From an uncultured Clostridia bacterium (GTDB taxonomy: Bacteria; Bacillota; Clostridia; Oscillospirales; Oscillospiraceae): 39,769 bases of DNA. A program made the translations under genes and the position numbers. The stretch lies in contig CAMBAJ010000014.1 in assembly GCA_945864305.1 (NCBI GenBank), positions 1-39,769 of the forward strand. The letters are read 5' to 3'. Positions 27,210 to 33,721 of this stretch are shown in pieces. How positions within the stretch are numbered: position 1 is the first letter of the stretch; each line of letters begins with the position of its first letter. A model generated the notes under the pieces. That model was given only the letters and a program-made list of their open reading frames with translations, searched no databases and was not told where the DNA came from.

Positions 27210-28412
27210 TCAGGCATCCAGCAGCTGACCCAGCATGGTGTCGCACATGATGAGGCAGCGGGGCAGGTGGAAGGGCCCCTTGAAGGTGGAGCCCTTGGTG
27301 GAGGGCTGGGTGGGCAGGCCGTCCCGGCGGAGGTAGCCGTACCACTCGCCGAACTCCGGATCGGAGAAGTGCTCCTTGCAGTAGCTCAGGGTCTTGTCGA
27401 ACCAGTCCAGATACTTCTCCTCGCCGGTGTCCCGGTACAGCATCAGGGAGGCGATGAGAATCTCATTGTGGGGCCACCACAGCTTCATGTCGTGCTCGTA
27501 GGCCTCGGGGGGCTTTTTCAGGCAGTCGGTGAAGTACAGCAGTCCGCCGTACTCGTTGTCCCAGCCGGCCTCGATGGCCCAGTCGAAAATCTGGGCGGCC
27601 TTGCCCACCAGCTCCTTGTCGCCGGTGCGCTGGGCGTGCTCCAGCAGGAACCACACGCCCTCGATGTCGTGGCCGGGGTTGACGGTGCGGCCCTCGGTGT
27701 AGTACAGCCGGGCGGTGCCGTCCACATCCACGTTCTCCAGCACGCACTTCAGCTCGGGGTGGACGTGATACTTGAAAATCTCATCCACGCAGGCCTGGGC
27801 CCGCTCCTCGTACAGGGCCTTCCGCTCCGGGTCCACCCGCAGCAGGACGCCGGTGACGTTCAGGATGATCATGGGGATGCCGAAGGCGCGGCCGGACCGG
27901 GTCTCGGGGATGGTCTTGGGGCCCATGCCCACGGGGTCGGGCATGCCATGGGCCAGGTCCCAGTACAGGTCGTAGGCCCGGCGGGCCCGCTCCAGATTCT
28001 CCCGCTCACCGGTGACGCCGTAGTACTCGGCGTTGGCCAGGGCGTAGAACGCCTCGGAGAAGTAGTAGCGGCGCTGGCGCAGGGGCTTTCCGTCCTCGGT
28101 GACGGTGAAGTACATGCGGCCGCCGGCGGCATGGTTGATGCAGTATTTCTCCATAAAGTCCAAGCAGCTCCTGGAGGCTGCCAGCCACTCGTCCTTCACG
28201 CCGTAAGTATGGCACAGATAGGCGAAGATCCAGCCGCAGCGACCCTGCATCCACACGCTCTTGTCGGTGGAGTAGATCTCGCCCTTCCGGTCCAGGCAGG
28301 TGTACACGCCGCCGTGCTCGTGATCGATGCCATGTTTCAGCCAGAAATTAACGCAGACGTCCAGCTCGTTCTGCACCCAATCCCGGTAGGATTGCAGTCT
28401 TGCTTTGTCCAT
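27210..28412 (-). CDS. AGE-family N-acylglucosamine 2-epimerase
   Basis: The protein has 400 residues and an alpha6/alpha6-barrel. Family motifs are visible: HGGVYTCLDRKG (34-45), MQGRCGWIF, RRYYFSEAFYALA, NPGHDIEGVWFLLEHA, LWWPHNEILIA and EWYGYLRRDG...KGPFHLPR near the end. The family interconverts N-acetylmannosamine and N-acetylglucosamine, and some members act on other sugars. In this context it would turn ManNAc released by NanA into GlcNAc, replacing the NanK/NanE route seen in E. coli. No NanE is visible here. It starts from a consensus promoter and is followed by rpiR. Confidence 0.9.
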   Translation of the reverse strand: MDKARLQSYRDWVQNELDVCVNFWLKHGIDHEHGGVYTCLDRKGEIYSTDKSVWMQGRCGWIFAYLCHTYGVKDEWLAASRSCLDFMEKYCINHAAGGRMYFTVTEDGKPLRQRRYYFSEAFYALANAEYYGVTGERENLERARRAYDLYWDLAHGMPDPVGMGPKTIPETRSGRAFGIPMIILNVTGVLLRVDPERKALYEERAQACVDEIFKYHVHPELKCVLENVDVDGTARLYYTEGRTVNPGHDIEGVWFLLEHAQRTGDKELVGKAAQIFDWAIEAGWDNEYGGLLYFTDCLKKPPEAYEHDMKLWWPHNEILIASLMLYRDTGEEKYLDWFDKTLSYCKEHFSDPEFGEWYGYLRRDGLPTQPSTKGSTFKGPFHLPRCLIMCDTMLGQLLDA

Positions 28413-28444
28413 TTTTGGGCACCTTCCTTTCTTTTGGTAAGACT

Positions 28445-28473
28445 ATCATATTTCCTTTTGTATAATTCGTCAA
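28445..28473 (-). promoter_or_regulatory. SigA-type promoter of the epimerase-rpiR unit
   Basis: On the minus strand TTGACG (28468-28473), a 17-bp spacer and TATGAT (28445-28450) lie about 33 bp before the epimerase ATG. Confidence 0.87.
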
Positions 28474-28482
28474 GAAAAAAAG

Positions 28483-28517
28483 AGAAAAAAATTTTCAAAC
28501 TCTTGACAAAATGAAAA
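28483..28517. promoter_or_regulatory. Putative RpiR box between divergent epimerase and kinase genes
   Basis: AGAAAAAAATTTTCA (28483-28497) is followed by TTTTCA-N14-TGAAAA (28492-28517). Spacing is the same as at the importer promoter, and the distance from the minus-strand -35 is within 2 bp of it. The plus-strand -35 of the kinase lies inside the N14 gap. A bound regulator could therefore affect both directions. Confidence 0.6.
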
Positions 28518-28530
28518 AAACTGATAGCCT
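28503..28530 (+). promoter_or_regulatory. Promoter of the kinase-esterase unit (extended -10)
   Basis: TTGACA (28503-28508) is followed 16 bp later by TAGCCT (28525-28530), preceded by TG at 28522-28523. The poor -10 with TG suits an extended -10 promoter. It lies about 80 bp before the kinase ATG. Confidence 0.6.
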
Positions 28531-28608
28531 ATGGGTAGAATCAAGCCCGTTGAGATTGGATGCTGCATCGAACACAATTTTATGATGATGTTTAGGAGGA
28601 TTCTTGTC

Positions 28609-29991
28609 ATGAAGCATCTCGGCATTGACGTCAACGTCAGGCATCTCCCGTCCCTGGACCCCGCTTTCATTCCCCTGGGCCGCTTTTATGAAGCATTTTT
28701 GAAGGATGCTGAAGAGCCCTTTGATGTGGCGGTGGAGCGCTCCAACGGCCAGGTGGCCGTATACCGCACCCGCATCCACGGCACGGAGGAGCTCCGGGAG
28801 GCGGATGTCTATTACATCGACCGGATCGTCAAGACGCTGCTGTGGGTCAAGGGCGGCTTCCGGGTGTACCTGTCCGGCAGCGAGGCCGTGTGCGACGCCA
28901 TTAAGGCCCATTACGCCGCCGGCGGTTCCCGGGACTTTGATTTCGGCTACATGAGCGACGTGTTCGAGCACCCCTTCGAGGTGGTCCGGGTGGACCGGGT
29001 GCCGGAGGAGAAGAGCTTCTCCAAGCCTGTGGGCCGCCATCTGGACGGCTGCCGCATCGGCTTCGACGCCGGCGGAAGCGACCGCAAGGTCTCCGCGGTC
29101 ATCGACGGCGAGAGCGTGTACAGCGAAGAAGTGGTCTGGTTCCCCAAGGTCAACTCCGACCCCGACTACCACTACAACGGCATTGTCGCCGCCCTGAAGT
29201 CCGCCGCCGAGCACCTGCCCCGGGTGGACGCCGTGGGCGTCAGCTCCGCCGGTGTGTACATCAACAACCGCACCATGAACGCCTCTCTGTTCCTGCAGGT
29301 CCCCAAGGACCAGTTTGACGCCAAGGTGAAGGACATCTACATCCGCGCCATCACCGACACCTTCGGCGACGTGCCCTATGTGGTGGCCAACGACGGCGAC
29401 GTCTCCGCCCTGGCCGGCGCCATGAGCCTGGAGGACAACAACGTGCTGGGCATCGCCATGGGCACCAGCGAGGCCGTGGGCTACGTGGATGAAGAGGGCA
29501 ACATCACCGGCTGGCTGAACGAGCTGGCCTTTGTCCCCGTGGACGCCGCCCCCACCGCCATGCGGGACGAGTGGTCCGGCGACATCGGCTGCGGCGTGAA
29601 GTACTTCTCCCAGGACGCCGTCATCAAGCTGGCCCCCGCCGCCGGCATCGAGCTGGACGAGAGCCTGTCTCCCGCCGAGAAGCTGAAGGTGGTCCAGGGT
29701 CTGATGGAGCAGGACGACCCCCGTGCCGCCAACATCTATGAGAGCATCGGCGTGTACCTGGCCCACTCCCTGGCGCTGTATCACCACCTGTACGGCTACC
29801 GCCATGTGCTGCTGCTGGGCCGCGTCATGAGCGGCAAGGGCGGTGACCTGCTGCTGGCCACCTGCAAGAAGGTCCTGGCCGACGAGTACGCCGAAGTCAA
29901 CGAGAAAATTCATCTGGCCCTGCCCGATGAGAAGTTCCGCCGCGTGGGCCAGTCCGCAGCGGCGGCCAGCCTGCCGGAGATCGTGAAGTAA
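28609..29991 (+). CDS. ROK/ASKHA-like sugar kinase with extra N-terminal domain
   Basis: The protein has 460 residues. The C-terminal part is an ASKHA fold of ROK type. The phosphate-1 loop is GFDAGGSDRK (151-160), the likely catalytic Asp262 is in VANDGDVSALAGA, and the phosphate-2/adenosine region is GIAMGTSEAVGYVD (281-294). The ROK zinc motif (CxCGxxGC) is not seen. About 148 residues precede the kinase and contain IDRIVKTLLWVKGGFRVYLSG. I do not recognise a named domain there. Context suggests phosphorylation of GlcNAc or ManNAc in sialic acid breakdown. AGGAGG precedes the ATG at 28609. A longer frame from 28531 would start at the promoter -10. The esterase follows by 4 bp. Confidence 0.78.
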   Translation: MKHLGIDVNVRHLPSLDPAFIPLGRFYEAFLKDAEEPFDVAVERSNGQVAVYRTRIHGTEELREADVYYIDRIVKTLLWVKGGFRVYLSGSEAVCDAIKAHYAAGGSRDFDFGYMSDVFEHPFEVVRVDRVPEEKSFSKPVGRHLDGCRIGFDAGGSDRKVSAVIDGESVYSEEVVWFPKVNSDPDYHYNGIVAALKSAAEHLPRVDAVGVSSAGVYINNRTMNASLFLQVPKDQFDAKVKDIYIRAITDTFGDVPYVVANDGDVSALAGAMSLEDNNVLGIAMGTSEAVGYVDEEGNITGWLNELAFVPVDAAPTAMRDEWSGDIGCGVKYFSQDAVIKLAPAAGIELDESLSPAEKLKVVQGLMEQDDPRAANIYESIGVYLAHSLALYHHLYGYRHVLLLGRVMSGKGGDLLLATCKKVLADEYAEVNEKIHLALPDEKFRRVGQSAAAASLPEIVK

Positions 29992-29995
29992 GACC

Positions 29996-30661
29996 ATGAG
30001 GAAGCATATTGTCTGCCTGGGTGACTCCAACACCCATGGCTACTGCGCGGACCCCGACGACTGCGCGGACGCCGCCCTGACCCGGTTCAACGAGGACGAG
30101 CGCTGGACCTGCCTGCTGCAAGAGGCTCTGGGGGAGGACTACAAGGTTTTTGAGGAGGGCCTCTCCGGCCGCACCACGGTGTTCCAGGACCCGCTGTATG
30201 AGGGGCTGGACGCCCTGCACTACCTGTATCCCTGTCTGAAGACGCACGAGCCGGTGAGCATGCTCATCATCATGCTGGGCACCAACGACACCAAGGAGCG
30301 CCTGGGCGCCAACGCCTATGCCATCGGCCTGGGCATGCGCCGCCTGATCCAAAAGGCCCAGACGGTGGACTGCTGGGGCCCGGACGGCAGGCCCAACATC
30401 CTGCTCATCGCCCCGCCGGCCATCGGCGAGGGGGTGCGGAACTCCTACGCGGCGGAGGAGATGGGCGCGGGAGCCGTGGAGAAATCCCGGCAGGTGCCCG
30501 CTCAGTTCCGGGCTGTGGCGGAAGAGACCGGCGTCCGCTTCCTGGACGCGGCGGAGCTGGGGTGCGCTTTCAACCGCGTGGACTATATGCACCTGACCCG
30601 GGCCAGCCACGCCCGGCTGGCAGAGGCCCTGGCGGAGCGGATTCCCGGGTGGATCGACTGA
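29996..30661 (+). CDS. SGNH-family esterase/lipase
   Basis: The protein has 221 residues with no signal peptide, so it is cytoplasmic. SGNH blocks are visible: GDSNTHG with Ser11 (block I), Gly in GLSGRTT (block II), GTND at 95-98 (block III), and Asp196/His199 in VDYMHLT (block V). The family removes acyl groups from esters. Being 4 bp after the amino-sugar kinase, it could take O-acetyl groups off imported sialic acid, but that is inference from position. Similar proteins are also called arylesterases. Two terminators follow. Confidence 0.85.
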   Translation: MRKHIVCLGDSNTHGYCADPDDCADAALTRFNEDERWTCLLQEALGEDYKVFEEGLSGRTTVFQDPLYEGLDALHYLYPCLKTHEPVSMLIIMLGTNDTKERLGANAYAIGLGMRRLIQKAQTVDCWGPDGRPNILLIAPPAIGEGVRNSYAAEEMGAGAVEKSRQVPAQFRAVAEETGVRFLDAAELGCAFNRVDYMHLTRASHARLAEALAERIPGWID

Positions 30662-30664
30662 GAG

Positions 30665-30697
30665 AAAAACGGCGCGGAGCAATCTCCGCGCCGTTTT
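30665..30697 (+). terminator. First terminator after the esterase gene
   Basis: AAAAACGGCGCGGAG, loop caat, CTCCGCGCCGTTTTT form a perfect 15-bp stem starting 4 bp after the stop codon. Confidence 0.9.
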
Positions 30698-30715
30698 TGC
30701 TGCTTCTCGGAAAAC

Positions 30716-30751
30716 AGGAACAGGGCCAGCCGGAAGGCTGGCCCTGTTCCT
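30716..30751. terminator. Second, tandem terminator-like hairpin
   Basis: AGGAACAGGGCCAGCC, loop ggaa, GGCTGGCCCTGTTCCT form a perfect 16-bp stem followed by TATTTTT. It lies between the esterase gene and the convergent tadA gene. The 120 bp from here to tadA hold nothing I can name. Confidence 0.8.
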
Positions 30752-30872
30752 TATTTTTGGAAGATTGGATGAAAAGAAGTTTTGTCTCTTGCAAGTATTA
30801 AGATACAGGAGAGTTGTTAACCAAACCAGCACCAATTGTTACAAAAGTTTTAAATCGGAGAAAGTTTTTACG

Positions 30873-31337
30873 TCAACCATTTTTCCGCTGCCGCAGCCCC
30901 GCGAAAAACTCCGCCAGTACCGCCTGACACTCCTCTTTCAGGATGCCGCCCACCAGTGCGGGCCGGTGGGGGAAGGACTCCATGAACAGGTTCGTCACGC
31001 CGCCGCAGGCCCCCATGGCCTCGTCCCGGGCGCCGTACCACACCCGCCGGATGCGGGCGTTGAGAATGGCCCCGGCGCACATGGGGCAGGGCTCCAGCGT
31101 CACGTACAGCTCGCAGTCATCCAGCCGCCAGGTGCCCAGGGCCGCGTTGGCCTGGGCGATGGCCTCCATCTCCGCGTGGGACGATGTGGCCTGCTTCTCC
31201 TCCCGCCGGTTGCGGCCCCGGCCCACCACCTCGCCGTTCCGCACGATGACGCAGCCCACGGGGACCTCCCCCGCCGCCGCGGCCTCCCGGGCCAGTGCCA
31301 GGGCCTGCTCCATGTAAATTTCCTGAGATGTTGGCAT
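30873..31337 (-). CDS. tadA: tRNA(Arg) adenosine-34 deaminase
   Basis: The protein has 154 residues. It converts adenosine 34 of tRNA-Arg(ACG) to inosine. Zinc and catalytic residues are visible: SHAEMEAI with His54 and Glu56, and EPCPMCAGA with Cys84 and Cys87. The ICGGVTNL-like region reads ACGGVTNLF, and RRVWYGARD is typical of TadA. The ATG at 31337 is chosen because GGGAGGG stands 6 bp before it. The ATG at 31370 has no such site. Confidence 0.95.
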   Translation of the reverse strand: MPTSQEIYMEQALALAREAAAAGEVPVGCVIVRNGEVVGRGRNRREEKQATSSHAEMEAIAQANAALGTWRLDDCELYVTLEPCPMCAGAILNARIRRVWYGARDEAMGACGGVTNLFMESFPHRPALVGGILKEECQAVLAEFFAGLRQRKNG

Positions 31338-31416
31338 TCTTTTCCCTCCCGGTTGCATGAAAACTGGCATAATTGTCCAAACTCTCCATAAATGTATAGA
31401 CAGGGAGGGACATATT

Positions 31417-31680
31417 ATGAGATCCGTTCTTTTTTCGAAAAAAACAAAACCCGACCCGGAGTTGCTGGCGCTGAAAGCGGAGCTGCTGGACGCCCAGGGG
31501 GACCTGGCCCTGGCCTACCGCCAGTTTGACCAGGCCGTGGACCCGGAGCTGGTGGAATCCTGCATCTATCAGATCAGCGCCGTCAAGGCCCGGTGCAACT
31601 ATCTGATCCGGGTCATCAAGGAGCGCAGCCCCGAGGCGGCCGCCGCTGTCTATCCGGAAGGAGATGCCATGTGGACCTGA
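31417..31680 (+). CDS. DUF2508 (YaaL-like) small protein
   Basis: The protein has 87 residues and is mostly helical: DPELLALKAELLDAQGDLALAYRQFDQAVDPELVESCIYQISAVKARCNYLIRVIKE. This pattern, and the position just before a BofA gene, match the DUF2508 family of spore-forming Firmicutes. Function is not known. GGGAGGG stands about 8 bp before the ATG. The last 10 bases overlap the start of bofA, so translation is probably coupled. Confidence 0.8.
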   Translation: MRSVLFSKKTKPDPELLALKAELLDAQGDLALAYRQFDQAVDPELVESCIYQISAVKARCNYLIRVIKERSPEAAAAVYPEGDAMWT

Positions 31681-31934
31681 GCCAGAAAGTCATTGCCGCC
31701 ATTCTGGCCGGATTCTTCCTCATCGCCCTGATCCGGGTGTTCAGCGCGCCGCTGCGGCTGGCGCTGAAGCTGCTGGTGAACACCCTGCTGGGCTTTCTGG
31801 CCCTCTGGGCGGTGGGGCTGACCTCCGGCCTCACCGGCATCACCTTGGGCCTGAACCTCTGGAACGCCCTGGTCATCGGCGTCCTGGGCCTGCCGGGGTT
31901 CGTGCTGCTGCTGTTGGTCCAGTGGGTGCTGTAG
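31671..31934 (+). CDS. bofA: Pro-sigmaK processing inhibitor BofA-like membrane protein
   Basis: The protein has 87 residues and starts with GTG, 7 bp after AAGGAG. Two to three hydrophobic spans cover most of it: VIAAILAGFFLIALIRV and VNTLLGFLALWAVGLTSG, then LNLWNALVIGVLGLPGFVLLLLVQWVL. The LGLNLWNALVIGVLGLPGFVLLL end is the typical BofA signature. In Bacillus, BofA holds the SpoIVFB protease inactive in the outer forespore membrane. It sits after the DUF2508 gene and before rplM. A GTG start made it easy to miss. Confidence 0.85.
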   Translation: MDLSQKVIAAILAGFFLIALIRVFSAPLRLALKLLVNTLLGFLALWAVGLTSGLTGITLGLNLWNALVIGVLGLPGFVLLLLVQWVL

Positions 31935-31956
31935 GCTACATACGCCGCTTGTCATA

Positions 31957-31978
31957 GGATGTCCCGGACAGGACATCC
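31957..31978 (+). other. Hairpin after bofA
   Basis: GGATGTCC (31957-31964) and GGACATCC (31971-31978) form an 8-bp stem with a 6-nt loop and no T-run. It may be part of the transcript end of the bofA unit. Confidence 0.4.
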
Positions 31979-31986
31979 GCCGTGGA

Positions 31987-32021
31987 CGGAAGAGCGGATT
32001 CTGCTCTTCCGCATTTCTTTT
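31987..32021 (+). terminator. Terminator of the DUF2508-bofA unit
   Basis: CGGAAGAGC (31987-31995), a 7-nt loop, GCTCTTCCG (32003-32011) are followed by catttcttttt. Confidence 0.8.
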
Positions 32022-32115
32022 TAAGAAATTTCAAAAATAGAAAGTTAGAATTCGGGAGATAATCAAAGCAATTCAAAGAAAACAAGAGGATTAGCCGAGA
32101 TAAATCAAATTCCTG

Positions 32116-32144
32116 TTGACAGGGCTTGGCCGCCGTGGTATAAA
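32116..32144 (+). promoter_or_regulatory. SigA-type promoter of rplM-rpsI
   Basis: TTGACA (32116-32121), a 17-bp spacer and TATAAA (32139-32144) stand about 75 bp before the rplM ATG. Confidence 0.9.
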
Positions 32145-32219
32145 TAACCTTGCTCCGATTTTACCCCGGAGCTCTTGATTTGTAAAGCAAATGCAAATAT
32201 ATGATACGGAGGAAACACC

Positions 32220-32651
32220 ATGTCCACTTTTATGGCAAACAAGGCCAACATCGAGCGTAAGTGGTACATCCTGGACGCCGCCGGCAAGCCCCTGGGCAAG
32301 ACCGCTGTCCGGGCTGCCGACCTGCTGCGCGGCAAAGGCAAAGTCACCTACACTCCCCACGCCGACTGCGGCGACAACGTCATCATCATCAACGCCGGCA
32401 AGGCTGTCCTGACCGGCAACAAGGGCACCCAGAAGATTTACCGCACCCACTCCGGTTGGGTCGGCGGTCTGAAGGAGACCCCCTACCGCATCCTGATGCA
32501 GGAGAAGCCCGACGTCGCCATGCGCGTCGCCATCCGCGGCATGATGCCCCGGAACACCGTTACCAAGGATTCTCTGAAGCGCCTGCACATCTACGCTGAC
32601 GCCAACTACGAGCAGCAGGCCCAGAAGCCCGTCGCTCTGGACGTCGAATAA
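32220..32651 (+). CDS. rplM: 50S ribosomal protein L13
   Basis: The protein has 143 residues and is an L13 of normal length: [23 protein letters not shown], then [18 protein letters not shown] and [13 protein letters not shown]. It binds 23S rRNA early in assembly of the large subunit. ACGGAGGAAACACC precedes the ATG. A second ATG four codons on (MANK) is possible. It is co-transcribed with rpsI, 14 bp downstream, the conserved bacterial pair. Confidence 0.98.
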   Translation: MSTFMANKANIERKWYILDAAGKPLGKTAVRAADLLRGKGKVTYTPHADCGDNVIIINAGKAVLTGNKGTQKIYRTHSGWVGGLKETPYRILMQEKPDVAMRVAIRGMMPRNTVTKDSLKRLHIYADANYEQQAQKPVALDVE

Positions 32652-32665
32652 GGAGGAGTAAGAGA

Positions 32666-33070
32666 ATGTATCAGTCTAAGAAGCCTTATCTGTATGGCAC
32701 CGGCCGCCGGAAGTCCTCCGTGGCCCGCGTCCATCTGTTCCCCAACGGCACTGGTTCCATCACCATCAACGGCCGTGACATCGACGAGTACTTCGGCCTG
32801 GACACCCTGAAGATGGTCGTCCGTCAGCCCCTGGAGGCCACCGGCAACACCGGCAAGATGGATATCGTTGCCACCGTCACCGGCGGCGGCGTGTCCGGCC
32901 AGGCCGGCGCCCTGCGCCACGGCATCGCCCGCGCCCTGCTGCTGGCCAGCGAGGACTATCGTCCCATCCTGAAGAAGGCCGGTTTCCTGACCCGCGATCC
33001 TCGTATGAAGGAGCGCAAGAAGTACGGCCTCAAAGCCGCTCGTCGCGCTCCGCAGTTCAGCAAGCGATAA
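32666..33070 (+). CDS. rpsI: 30S ribosomal protein S9
   Basis: The protein has 134 residues. The [14 protein letters not shown] start and the C-terminal [17 protein letters not shown] are diagnostic. The C-terminal tail reaches the peptidyl-tRNA in the ribosome. AAGGAGG precedes the ATG. Everything downstream differs in base composition and belongs to a mobile element, so the 3' end of rpsI is the likely integration site. The gene is intact, as expected when an element restores the gene end. Confidence 0.98.
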   Translation: MYQSKKPYLYGTGRRKSSVARVHLFPNGTGSITINGRDIDEYFGLDTLKMVVRQPLEATGNTGKMDIVATVTGGGVSGQAGALRHGIARALLLASEDYRPILKKAGFLTRDPRMKERKKYGLKAARRAPQFSKR

Positions 33071-33100
33071 TCGACTGCTCAGACTATATCAAAATGGTTC

Positions 33101-33135
33101 AAAAACCCCGGAAAATCAAGGTTTTCCGGGGTTTT
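33101..33135. terminator. Terminator after rpsI
   Basis: AAAACCCCGGAAAA, loop tcaagg, TTTTCCGGGGTTTT form a perfect 14-bp stem ending in T4, about 30 bp after the rpsI stop. Confidence 0.9.
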
Positions 33136-33180
33136 ACTATATCTAAACGGGCTGATATGGTTTGACCAAATTTGGCAAAA

Positions 33181-33286
33181 CGAGAGCCGTTTTCACCCAG
33201 TTTTTAGTGGTCCGCAAGTGGTTAACTGGCCAAAAAGAGGACGAAAAGAGGGGTAAGTGGTTCCCAAAGTGGTTAACCGAGAGCCG
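33181..33286. repeat. Short direct repeats at the element's left end
   Basis: AAGTGGTTAAC occurs at 33216-33226 and 33267-33277, and the shorter AAGTGGTT at 33255-33262. CGAGAGCCG occurs at 33181-33189 and 33278-33286. All lie in the non-coding 470 bp between rpsI and parA. They could be integrase arm sites, an origin or partition sites. Confidence 0.5.
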
Positions 33287-33350
33287 ATTTTAGGGGTGCT
33301 TTTCAGCCCTCCTTCCCCTCGTTTTTTTGGCTGTGGCAGTTTGGCATAGT

Positions 33351-33379
33351 TTGAGCTAATTTGAATAATTGAATATGAA
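33351..33379 (+). promoter_or_regulatory. Possible promoter for the parA operon
   Basis: TTGAGC (33351-33356), a 17-bp spacer and TATGAA (33374-33379) lie upstream of parA. A terminator-like hairpin stands between this promoter and the gene. The match is moderate. Confidence 0.4.
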
Positions 33380-33454
33380 TTTGATGTAGCACACAGATCA
33401 TAAATGACTGGGTGCTTTTTTCATTTCAGGAACTCGTATTCCGGCGATAGAAAG

Positions 33455-33494
33455 AGCCGTCACTTCACTTTTTATTTTGGAGTGGCGGCTTTTT
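33455..33494 (+). terminator. Terminator-like hairpin upstream of parA
   Basis: AGCCGTCACTTC (33455-33466) pairs, with G.U pairs, with GGAGTGGCGGCT (33479-33490) and runs into TTTT. It stands about 45 bp before the parA start, so it would act as an attenuator if the promoter lies upstream. Confidence 0.6.
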
Positions 33495-33539
33495 CTATTT
33501 CCAGAAGCAATAGCAACAATTAGAAATGAGGTGAAGTCA

Positions 33540-33623
33540 ATGAACACGCAAATCATTGCCATTGCCAACCAGAAAGGCGGCGTTGGTTATGAAAAGCTAC
33601 ACATTATGCAAAGTAGGCGATAG
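33540..33623 (+). pseudogene. parA: parA 5' fragment, cut in the Walker A motif
   Basis: After GAGGTG and an ATG at 33540 the frame reads MNTQIIAIANQKGGVG, the N-terminus of a ParA/Soj ATPase up to the middle of the Walker A loop. It then leaves parA sequence, runs into the left end of the inserted element and stops at TAG 33621-33623. The missing half resumes at 37047. Intact ParA would use ATP and ParB to keep the element in daughter cells. This fragment alone cannot function. Confidence 0.92.
33582..33614 (+). repeat. Left terminal inverted repeat of the RIT element
   Basis: GTTGGTTATGAAAAG, a 6-bp spacer (CTACAC) and ATTATGCAAAGT match the inverse of 36992-37024 in both arms. Only the 6-bp spacer differs. 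A further inverse copy of the TTATGAAAAG box lies at 33660-33669, so the end can also form a larger stem. Confidence 0.9.
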
Positions 33624-33721
33624 AAAACCTTATAAATAAAGGATTCTTTGGTTGATTTACTTTTCATAATCCATCACGATTTAAGTGTATTTTTATCAAA
33701 GCACTTAAGGAGGAAAACAAG

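Noticed and set aside
31373-31400. A possible promoter TTGTCC-16-TATAGA before the DUF2508 gene
   Set aside because: The transcript would start inside the ribosome site of that gene, so this is unlikely to be the working promoter.
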